Shown: piece after piece, positions 57,907-64,000 of the stretch
Layout: the number at the start of each line of letters is the position of its first letter
Position numbering within the stretch: position 1 is the stretch's first letter
The notes under the pieces: generated by a model
Databases searched by the model: none
What the model saw: only the letters and a program-made list of their open reading frames with translations
Told to the model about the DNA's origin: nothing
Origin: Nitrospirae bacterium YQR-1
GTDB taxonomy: Bacteria; Nitrospirota; Thermodesulfovibrionia; Thermodesulfovibrionales; Magnetobacteriaceae
DNA length: 64,000 bases
NCBI GenBank assembly: GCA_039908095.1
Contig: JAMOBJ010000011.1
Span: forward strand, 1-64,000
Direction of reading: 5' to 3'
Position numbers and translations under genes: made by a program

Positions 57907-58190
57907 GTTTAAAATTTGTTGAAAACGTAAAGGCGGATGTAACAAGTGATATAGTGTATATGATGTGTCCTATGCACTTGTTGAAGTTGGACGAGCAGAT
58001 GAAGGAACTGGAGGAGGCGCAGGTTTTGGAGCTCCTAACCGACTATGACGGGGCACTTGAGGATGTTCCGGCATGGTGCCGAAAAACCGGTAACGAGTTT
58101 CTGGGTATAGATGAAGAGGAGGATTTTTACAAAATATACATCAGAAAAGGTGGAGGCAACTCCACGCATCCTAAAGAGGTGGATAAATGA
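57903..58190 (+). CDS. TusA-like sulfur-carrier-fold protein
   Basis: 95 residues, GTG start overlapping the regulator stop (GTGA). MMCPMHLLKL has the Cys-Pro of TusA at the usual place, and DVPAWCRKTGNEFLGID with a terminal YKIYIRK strand fits the YeeD/TusA fold with a second cysteine. It may carry persulfide sulfur for the Fe-S or thiolation pathway. Its 3' end overlaps the IscS-like start by four bases. Confidence 0.82.
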   Translation: MSLKFVENVKADVTSDIVYMMCPMHLLKLDEQMKELEEAQVLELLTDYDGALEDVPAWCRKTGNEFLGIDEEEDFYKIYIRKGGGNSTHPKEVDK

Positions 58191-59380
58191 AAAGATTATA
58201 CTTTGACCACGTGGCTACCAACCCCCTGTTGCCTGAAGTGTTTGAGGCAATGGAGCCGTACTTTAAAGGAGAGTTTGGGAATCCGCTTAGTATGTACGAT
58301 CTGGGCTTTAATGCAAAGCAGGGAATAGACACTGCAAGGGAACAGGTGGGGGCGTTAATAAATGCCAAAGCATCGGAGATAATTTTTACAGCCTCGGGAG
58401 CGGAGGCAAACAATTTTGCCGTTAAGGGACTGGCAACATCAAGACAAAGTGATGGAAACCATATAATAATATCCAAAGCCGAACACCACTCCGTGCTTAA
58501 CACGGCAAGGTCACTGGAAAAACAGGGCTTTGTTGTAACCTACCTGCCGCTGGACAGGCACGGCCTTGTTGACCCTGAGGCTGTAAAAAACGCAATCAAT
58601 AAGGACACCGTGCTGATATCAATCATACATGCCAACTCCGAGGTCGGCACAATTGAGCCCATACAGGAGATATCTAAAATTGCAAAGGAGCGAAAAATAA
58701 CTTTCCATACCGATGCGGTAGCCTCTGTGGGTAACATTGAGGTTGATGTGAAAGCCCTTGGGGTGGATGCCCTTAGTATGGCTGCCCATCAGTTTTACGG
58801 CCCTAAGGGGGCTGGGGCGCTTTATCTGAGAGCGGGGCAGAGAATATTACCGCTTATCTATGGCGGCATACAGGAAAACGGCAGGCGTGCAGGAACGGAA
58901 AACGTGCCTGCGATAGTGGGTATGGGAAAGGCTGCGGAACTGGCAAAGGAAAAACTATCTGAGCGGATGGAACATGTAGAAAGGCTCCGCAACAAATGTA
59001 TCGAGGGACTGGCAAAAGTGGAAAAGGTGCACTTAACGGGGCATCCGGCACAGAGACTGCCGGGGCTTGCCAGCTTTGTGGTTGAGTTTATAGAGGGAGA
59101 GGGAATGCTGCTTATGCTTCTGTCTAAGTCAATATATGCAGCAAGCGGTTCGGCCTGTACGTCAAAGGCTCTTAAGGCATCTCCGACACTTGCCTCAATG
59201 GGCATTCCGACAAGCCTTACGCACGGCTCCATAGTGTTTTCCTTTGGCATAGACAACGACATGGAAGATGTGGAGTATCTGCTGAGGGAATTTCCGCTGA
59301 TTGTGGGTAAACTCAGAGAGATGTCACCGTTTGCCAAAGGCGGCTGGGGACCTGAGGATACAAAAGTTGAGGAACACTAA
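58187..59380 (+). CDS. iscS: IscS/NifS-family protein lacking the PLP lysine
   Basis: 397 residues, full length. The fold and many active-site residues are kept: YFDHVAT start, H100/H101, D176 in HTDAVASVG, RRAGTENVPAIVG and the catalytic loop Cys C324 in GSACTSKAL. However, the Schiff-base lysine of the HK-x-x-GPKG motif is Gln: AAHQFYGPKG, with Q202 encoded by CAG at 58790-58792, and the substrate-carboxylate Arg of the C-terminal S-x-R-F-S motif is Val350. Classical cysteine desulfurase activity is therefore doubtful. A lysine-less IscS is known from Archaeoglobus fulgidus, where it binds IscU. IscU follows directly. Confidence 0.9.
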   Translation: MKRLYFDHVATNPLLPEVFEAMEPYFKGEFGNPLSMYDLGFNAKQGIDTAREQVGALINAKASEIIFTASGAEANNFAVKGLATSRQSDGNHIIISKAEHHSVLNTARSLEKQGFVVTYLPLDRHGLVDPEAVKNAINKDTVLISIIHANSEVGTIEPIQEISKIAKERKITFHTDAVASVGNIEVDVKALGVDALSMAAHQFYGPKGAGALYLRAGQRILPLIYGGIQENGRRAGTENVPAIVGMGKAAELAKEKLSERMEHVERLRNKCIEGLAKVEKVHLTGHPAQRLPGLASFVVEFIEGEGMLLMLLSKSIYAASGSACTSKALKASPTLASMGIPTSLTHGSIVFSFGIDNDMEDVEYLLREFPLIVGKLREMSPFAKGGWGPEDTKVEEH

Positions 59381-59422
59381 AAATAATGGATACGTCAGAG
59401 ATTAAGCAAGAGGGAGGTTAAC

Positions 59423-59797
59423 ATGTATAGCCAAAAGTTAATGGATCACTTTACAAATCCAAGAAACGTAGGGGAGATGCCTGATGCCGACGGGGTTGGG
59501 ATGGAAGGAAACCCTACCTGCGGCGATGCGATGAAACTTTTCATTAAGGTGGAAAATAACATATTAACAGATGTAAAATTTCAGACATTCGGCTGCGGTG
59601 CGGCAATAGCGGTATCGAGCATGATAACAGAGATGGCAAAAGGAAAAACTATAGAGGAGGCATTGAAGATAACCAAACAGGATGTTGCCGATGCACTTGA
59701 CGGGCTTCCCCCTCAGAAAATGCACTGCTCAAACCTGGGGGCCGATGCCTTAAGAAAAGCAATAGAGGACTATCGCCAAAGGGGCAGCCAGGGTTGA
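59423..59797 (+). CDS. iscU: Fe-S cluster assembly scaffold IscU (NifU N-terminal type)
   Basis: 124 residues. Ligand cysteines are in NPTCGD (C33), FGCGAA (C58) and HCSNLGA (C101), and the Asp after the first Cys is present. It builds [2Fe-2S]/[4Fe-4S] clusters on the scaffold with IscS. GGGAGG lies 6-7 bases before the ATG. The TGA stop overlaps the first base of a complete dispersed-repeat copy. Confidence 0.95.
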   Translation: MYSQKLMDHFTNPRNVGEMPDADGVGMEGNPTCGDAMKLFIKVENNILTDVKFQTFGCGAAIAVSSMITEMAKGKTIEEALKITKQDVADALDGLPPQKMHCSNLGADALRKAIEDYRQRGSQG

Positions 59798-59922
59798 TAC
59801 CAAGTTGCATTCATTCGATTAACTTTGTTGGCTTCGTCGAAAGCTCCTTGACGTACGAGCACAGTACGCCTTTGTCGCTTTCTCCTTGCCGCCTCGTTAC
59901 TCTTTTGACTGCTACTTGGTAT
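59797..59922. repeat. Copy of the dispersed repeat with terminal inverted repeats
   Basis: ATACCAAGTTGCA at 59797-59809 and TGCTACTTGGTAT at 59910-59922 are inverted with one mismatch. The interior has the family's AACTTTGTTGGCTTC...AAAGCTCCTTGACG, then an unrelated GTACGAGCACAGTACGCC palindrome. It begins at the last base of the iscU stop codon. This is the best case for a MITE-like unit of 126 bp. Confidence 0.75.
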
Positions 59923-59971
59923 GATAACTAATTTACTTTTTTGACAACTACATGGTATTAATCTCTCTGTA

Positions 59972-61912
59972 ATGTGCGGGATATTTGGAATAGTTACCCG
60001 GAATAGTCCGCCCTCTGCTGTGTTAGTCAGCCGCATTACTAATATACTAAGGCACAGGGGGCCGGATGACGAGGGCTACCTTGCCGTCAATACCCAATCT
60101 GGAAAAGTTTATGAACTCACAGGGGATGACAGCGTTATCGGCGGCAGGCATATAAATTCTTTTAACGAGCCGGTAAATATGTATCTCGGGCACAGACGCC
60201 TTGCAATACTGGATTTAACAGAATCCGCCCATCAGCCGATGAATTACCAAAACCGCTACTACACGGTCTATAACGGCGAAATCTATAACTATGTGGAGCT
60301 GCGAGGTGAACTTAGGGCGGCAGGGTATGAGTTTCGCTCCGGCAGTGACACTGAAGTGCTTCTTGCCTCTTACGACAGGTGGAAAGAGGACTGTGCCGGC
60401 AAATTTAACGGCATGTGGGCCTTTGCCATTTACGACAGGGCTGCAAACCAGCTTTTTTGCTGTCGTGACCGCTTTGGCGTAAAACCCTTTTATTACACTG
60501 TCCTAAGGAGTGGTTTTGCCTTTGCCTCAGAAATCAAGGCACTCCTTGCGCTTCCCGACATTAAGAGGGCGGTTAATGATGAGGCTGTCTTTGACTACCT
60601 TGCTCTGGGAAATGAGGGAAGGTTTCTAAGTGAAATTGATGAGCTTATGCCTGCCCACTCTATGACTATAGACCTGTCAACAGACTTAAGGCCTGCCGTC
60701 AAAAGATATTATACGTTAAACACCAACCGGTCTCTTTTTGCAGCGGAAGGGGTAACGACAACTGAGGCGGCAGCCAAAGTACGGGAGCTTATTCTTAACT
60801 CTATAGCTCTCAGACTGCGCTCGGATGTAACCGTGGGTAGTTGTTTAAGCGGCGGCATAGACAGCTCCACGATAGTATGCGCCATTGATTCCTTTATAAA
60901 GCGGCAACACATAGCTCAGGTCGGCATAAGGCAAAAGACTTTCACGGCCTCTTACAAGGACACGGAGACAGATGAGAGCCGGTGGGCTCAAATCGTCTCA
61001 TCTGAGGCAAACACCCAGTGGTTTCAAACCTTTCCTACGGCACCGGAGCTCTTAGATGATCTCGATGACCTCATCTACTGCCAGGATGTCCCCTTTCGCT
61101 CTACCAGCATATATGCCCAGTACAGGGTTATGAAACTAGCCTCTGAGCACGGTGTGAAGGTTTTGCTTGACGGACAGGGGGCTGATGAGCTGTTTGCCGG
61201 ATACCCGATGTTTTACGGCGCTTTTTTTAGTAATATGCTTAAAGAAGGAAAACTGTTTAATTTAATCTCCGAGTGCAAACACATGGGGAATGCACCATTA
61301 AGCATGGGTTCTGTTGTATCGTATCTGTTAAAATCCTCACTGATGAAAACAATTCCCGGGTTTGTTAAAAATGTTCTTACAAGGGGGCTAAACACTCACC
61401 TGTCCGAGGATTTCAAAAATGCGCATAAGGGACGGCTTTCGTCTCTTCTTGATAAAAAGTACTCCGGCAATCTCAACGCTATGCTCTTGCAGTATATGCT
61501 TGAGGAAAACCTCCAGTGTCTGCTTAAGTATGAGGACAGAAACTCAATGCATTTTTCGATAGAAGCAAGGGTGCCGTTTGCCGATGACACACCGCTTATT
61601 GAGTATGTGTTTGCCCTTCCCGGAGCGTTTAAGATTCACAACGGCTGGAGCAAATATGTGTTGAGGGAGGCGGTATCAGGGCTGGTGCCGGAGACAATTC
61701 GTCTGCGGACGGATAAAGTTGCCTTTAGAACTCCGGAAAAAACGTGGATTAAAGAAATATCTCGTTACCTCAGAGAAAGCATAGAGCAGGAAACAGCCTG
61801 CTATTTTAAACCGGCAGCGTTTGAAAAGCTTTTGGACTCATCCGGCGCCTGGAGAGCCGTTAACTTATCTGTCTGGCTAAAAGTTTTGAAAAAAACACCC
61901 TCCGTCTTATGA
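59972..61912 (+). CDS. asnB: Asparagine synthetase (glutamine-hydrolysing)
   Basis: 646 residues. MCGIFGIV gives the N-terminal catalytic Cys2 of the glutaminase domain, with LGHRRLAILDL, YNGEIYNY and GSDTEVLL. The synthetase domain has the pyrophosphate loop SCLSGGIDSSTIV. It makes asparagine from aspartate; enzymes of this long form also occur in glycan and lipopeptide clusters, so a cell-surface role cannot be excluded. ATG at 59972 follows the dispersed repeat; an extended -10 TGGTATTAA at 59953-59961 may drive it. Confidence 0.92.
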   Translation: MCGIFGIVTRNSPPSAVLVSRITNILRHRGPDDEGYLAVNTQSGKVYELTGDDSVIGGRHINSFNEPVNMYLGHRRLAILDLTESAHQPMNYQNRYYTVYNGEIYNYVELRGELRAAGYEFRSGSDTEVLLASYDRWKEDCAGKFNGMWAFAIYDRAANQLFCCRDRFGVKPFYYTVLRSGFAFASEIKALLALPDIKRAVNDEAVFDYLALGNEGRFLSEIDELMPAHSMTIDLSTDLRPAVKRYYTLNTNRSLFAAEGVTTTEAAAKVRELILNSIALRLRSDVTVGSCLSGGIDSSTIVCAIDSFIKRQHIAQVGIRQKTFTASYKDTETDESRWAQIVSSEANTQWFQTFPTAPELLDDLDDLIYCQDVPFRSTSIYAQYRVMKLASEHGVKVLLDGQGADELFAGYPMFYGAFFSNMLKEGKLFNLISECKHMGNAPLSMGSVVSYLLKSSLMKTIPGFVKNVLTRGLNTHLSEDFKNAHKGRLSSLLDKKYSGNLNAMLLQYMLEENLQCLLKYEDRNSMHFSIEARVPFADDTPLIEYVFALPGAFKIHNGWSKYVLREAVSGLVPETIRLRTDKVAFRTPEKTWIKEISRYLRESIEQETACYFKPAAFEKLLDSSGAWRAVNLSVWLKVLKKTPSVL

Positions 61913-61916
61913 GTTC

Positions 61917-62087
61917 TTATATGGTGCACACACCGGCTATAGTGCTTGTCCTCACTGTGGTGTTTAACGTAACGGCAGTGTCCGGGTAAAAGTACAAAGT
62001 GTCACAAGCCGGACAGCGATACATTGAGCCGCTGACATAGTTGCCTTTTAAAGTAAGTTCGTTGTTACAATCTTCACATCTAAACAT
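61917..62087 (-). CDS. Small zinc-ribbon protein (56 aa)
   Basis: Reads MFRCEDCNNELTLKGNY... with cysteine pairs C4-x2-C7 and C25-x2-C28, a typical zinc ribbon. AAGGAGG lies six bases before the ATG at 62087, close to ideal, which makes it a credible gene. It is convergent with asnB (5-bp gap) and 14 bp after the next minus-strand gene, so the two are probably co-transcribed. Function unknown. Confidence 0.72.
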   Translation of the reverse strand: MFRCEDCNNELTLKGNYVSGSMYRCPACDTLYFYPDTAVTLNTTVRTSTIAGVCTI

Positions 62088-62101
62088 GGCATACCTCCTT
62101 T

Positions 62102-62362
62102 TTAGCGAAACGCCATTGAGTGTGCAGGGAAAGAAACCTCAAGATCCAGCTTCTTTACCAGGATGAACAGATATTTGAGTGCCTCATCATGATCCGGAAA
62201 CTCTTTCACAACCTCTTTAGTATGCGGTAACCTTATGAAGGACGATACGTGATCACTGTCTCTCTTTACTACTTCCACTGAGTAGATAGTACTACCCTCG
62301 ATGAAATAATGATTTCTTCTTATCTCTACCATTTTCTTCATCTCCTCTTTTTCAGTGTCCAT
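62102..62362 (-). CDS. Small hypothetical protein (86 aa)
   Basis: MDTEKEEMKKMVEIRRNHYFIEGSTIYSVEVV... A soluble alpha/beta protein with no cysteines or membrane segment; I do not recognise it. AGGAC lies five bases before the ATG at 62362; starts at residues 8 and 11 are possible. It shares a short operon with the zinc-ribbon gene. Confidence 0.6.
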   Translation of the reverse strand: MDTEKEEMKKMVEIRRNHYFIEGSTIYSVEVVKRDSDHVSSFIRLPHTKEVVKEFPDHDEALKYLFILVKKLDLEVSFPAHSMAFR

Positions 62363-62699
62363 TTTGTCCTGCTGTCCGTTAGTTATTTATCGGATATTTT
62401 CATCACTTTATTTATATTGCGATTCGTCATATTATAAAATATGCAAGATACATGCCAGCGACTTAGCCACTGATTTAATCATAAACTCAGTAAATATGCA
62501 GGTATTTTGCAACAGAGGTTTCCTCAAAAGGAAAGTTTTTCCCCAAAATGGCAATTTTTGCCAAAATTTGTCCTTCATTATGAATAAAATTAAATCTGCT
62601 TAATGCTGAGATAAACAGACAAACTCATATTTATAACATCAGGTGTCAATTTTTTGTCATATTTTCTGTTAAAAAAAGGACATGCAGTGCTTGCAGCTA
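62363..62699. other. AT-rich gene-free region
   Basis: No supported gene. An 82-codon plus-strand frame here overlaps the neighbouring start and is low-complexity. TGGCAA-TTT-TTGCCA at 62549-62563 is a perfect short palindrome within a TTTTGG-rich context and could be an operator. The region separates two minus-strand small genes. Confidence 0.4.
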
Positions 62700-62849
62700 T
62701 TAATAAAGAAAGAAATACTCTCTGATTTCCTCTGTTATCTTACTCTCTTCCTCGTTTATTTTGCTAAAAATATCAAGAAGCTCTGAGATATCAAAAGAAT
62801 TTCCGCTAACCTGTTCAGATGTGTCGTTATACAACGCCAAAGCCATCAT
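62700..62849 (-). CDS. Small acidic helical protein (49 aa)
   Basis: Reads MMALALYNDTSEQVSGNSFD..., ending EEIREYFFLY. GGAGG sits six bases before the ATG ATG start at 62849-62844. The second half is acidic and predicted helical. Unknown family; the strong start signal and coding-like composition support it, antisense to a doubtful plus-strand frame. Confidence 0.6.
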   Translation of the reverse strand: MMALALYNDTSEQVSGNSFDISELLDIFSKINEEESKITEEIREYFFLY

Positions 62850-63087
62850 TACGTTCCTCCTGTTTTATTTACAAGACAATAACTTGTCAACGAAAGATAT
62901 AATGCAAATATCATGCCAGAAGATGGCTGATATACTCTACAACAACAGTTTCCATCAAAAAATCGCCTGTCTTAACTTTATGCCGGATTTCGGATTTTGC
63001 TCCGGTAAGGTAATTGATGTGGACAATATGATGGGGCGGAGGTTAAACTGTAGAGAGCTGATTTTTAAGGTAAAATATTATTAAGCA

Positions 63088-64000
63088 ATGCTAAAGACAT
63101 CTGAATTTTATTTTGATCTTCCCACTGAGCGGATAGCCATGAGGCCTGCTCCACAAAGACAGAAGTCCCGTCTTATGGTGCTGCACAGAGACGGAGCTAC
63201 AGAGCACCGTATCTTTGAGAATATCCCGGAATATTTAAATTCCGGTGATATGCTCATTGTCAATGAAACAAAAGTAACTCCGGCAAGGCTTCAGGGTAAA
63301 ACTCAGCAGGGTAACCCCCTGGATATTCTTATAACCGGAAAGGCACAGGGAGACCGCCACAGTGTGCTTTCAAAGGGGAAATACAGTGGAGTCTTGTATT
63401 TTGAAGGCGGTTTTTCTTGCATACTTTACGAGGGCAAAGAAGCTGAGTTTAGAAATTCAGGACAACTTAGCGAGTTACTTTCCCGATACGGGTTAATGCC
63501 GCTTCCGCCTTATATAAAACGTTCGCCCGATGTTTCAGACAGAGAGCGTTATCAATGCGTCTATGCTAAAAATGAGGGATCAATAGCGGCGCCCACGGCA
63601 GGGCTTCATTTTACACCGGATATCCTTAAACAAATCAACGCTAAAGGGGTAAGCATAAAGACCATAACGCATCACGTGGGAACCGGTACATTCCGGCCTG
63701 TTAAAACACAGTTTGTGGAAGCGCATAAGATGGATGAGGAGTGCTTTGAGATGGACTCATCTATACTATGCGACATAGCCGCTGTAAGGGCCGGCGGTGG
63801 CAGGGTAATTTATGTCGGAACTACGGTAACAAGGGCTGTAGAGAGCGTAATCAATGGTGCCGCCGAAATTGATGATTCAACGGGCGGTAAACTCAGGGGA
63901 AGAACATCGTTTTTTATCTACCCTGGATATGTTTTTAAAGGGGCCGACGCACTTATCACTAATTTTCATTTGCCACACTCAACCCCTCTTTTTCTCGTAA
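63088..64000 (+). CDS. queA: S-adenosylmethionine:tRNA ribosyltransferase-isomerase QueA (5' part, cut by window end)
   Basis: 304 codons are open to the window edge; the family is about 345 long, so only the last ~40 are missing. Starting MLKTSEFYFDLPTERIA, it has LIVNETKVTPARL, the segment AAPTAGLHFTP, HHVGTGTFRPVKT and the near-terminal ITNFHLPHSTPLFLV. It converts preQ1-tRNA to epoxyqueuosine-tRNA using SAM. The ATG at 63088 has no strong Shine-Dalgarno. Confidence 0.95.
   Translation, partial: MLKTSEFYFDLPTERIAMRPAPQRQKSRLMVLHRDGATEHRIFENIPEYLNSGDMLIVNETKVTPARLQGKTQQGNPLDILITGKAQGDRHSVLSKGKYSGVLYFEGGFSCILYEGKEAEFRNSGQLSELLSRYGLMPLPPYIKRSPDVSDRERYQCVYAKNEGSIAAPTAGLHFTPDILKQINAKGVSIKTITHHVGTGTFRPVKTQFVEAHKMDEECFEMDSSILCDIAAVRAGGGRVIYVGTTVTRAVESVINGAAEIDDSTGGKLRGRTSFFIYPGYVFKGADALITNFHLPHSTPLFLV

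Noticed and set aside
62549..62563. TGGCAATTTTTGCCA as a sigma-54 promoter
   Set aside because: The GG-to-GC distance is two bases shorter than the -24/-12 consensus requires.
62355..62603. 82-codon plus-strand frame
   Set aside because: Low-complexity AT-rich sequence overlapping the start of a minus-strand gene.
62761..63084. 107-codon plus-strand frame before queA
   Set aside because: Its first half is antisense to the better supported 49-aa gene; a shorter version from ATG at 62902 remains possible but has no homology or ribosome-binding site that I can see.
1..64000. Magnetosome (mam/mad) genes, rRNA and tRNA genes, prophage genes
   Set aside because: Looked for while considering a Nitrospirota origin; none recognised in the window.

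Overview
The window reads as a chromosomal segment of a Gram-negative, motile, probably anaerobic or microaerophilic bacterium. The gene content (lipoprotein MltA, MurQ/AnmK recycling, a Wzm/Wzt surface-polysaccharide exporter, a large chemotaxis operon, a NuoEFG-like redox cluster, a lysine-less IscS with IscU) and the mixed base composition would fit a Nitrospirota (Nitrospirae) or deltaproteobacterial-type genome. That placement is inference; no rRNA, tRNA or magnetosome gene was seen here. No complete prophage, insertion sequence or CRISPR array was recognised.

Layout. 480-10465 (minus strand) is a defence-type operon: a solo WYL-like protein, a GIY-YIG nuclease-like protein, a 57-residue protein, an 805-residue RecF/Rad50-like ATPase, a type III-type DNA methyltransferase, an AlbA_2/HATPase protein and a type III-type helicase-nuclease. 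Several of these genes overlap by the 4-base ATGA arrangement. Behind it lies an 830-bp gene-free stretch (10466-11295) with two inverted-repeat elements. 11296-16252 (minus) is a housekeeping operon ftsH-folP-miaA-hfq-nudix-SurA/PpiD-like. 16484-28802 (minus) is a chemotaxis and signalling block: HEAT-repeat protein, cheR, two receivers, a CheW-CheZ fusion, cheA, cheB, cheW, a Cache-HAMP-GAF histidine kinase and a REC-HD-GYP regulator.

28917-37783 holds a methyltransferase, a coiled-coil membrane protein with DNA-level tandem repeats, mltA (minus) opposite murQ-anmK, then an aminotransferase-hom-TusA-like-ThiF/MoeB-like run. 38110-45919 is a polysaccharide cluster: ABC exporter, five glycosyltransferases including a GT11 fucosyltransferase-type enzyme. 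typA (minus) and a radical SAM gene follow. 49593-56082 is an unusual redox-signalling cluster: a stand-alone receiver, a receiver fused to a GcvH-like domain, a receiver fused to a NuoE-like ferredoxin, then NuoF-like and NuoG/FdhA-like subunits whose flavin and molybdenum active-site motifs are altered. pstS (minus) comes next, then an Rrf2/IscR-TusA-like-IscS-IscU operon in which IscS has lost its PLP lysine, asnB, three small minus-strand genes, and a queA cut off by the window end.

Other themes. A dispersed hairpin repeat beginning ATACCAAG(C/T)TGCATTCA occurs at least five times, always at or just after gene ends, and in one case encodes the last residues and stop codon of a gene. Several first genes of transcription units have a -10 box ending 6-9 bases before the start codon, which suggests leaderless or near-leaderless mRNAs. 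Three genes shorter than 60 codons with convincing start signals were found by reading the sequence directly (9517-9690, 61917-62087, 62700-62849).
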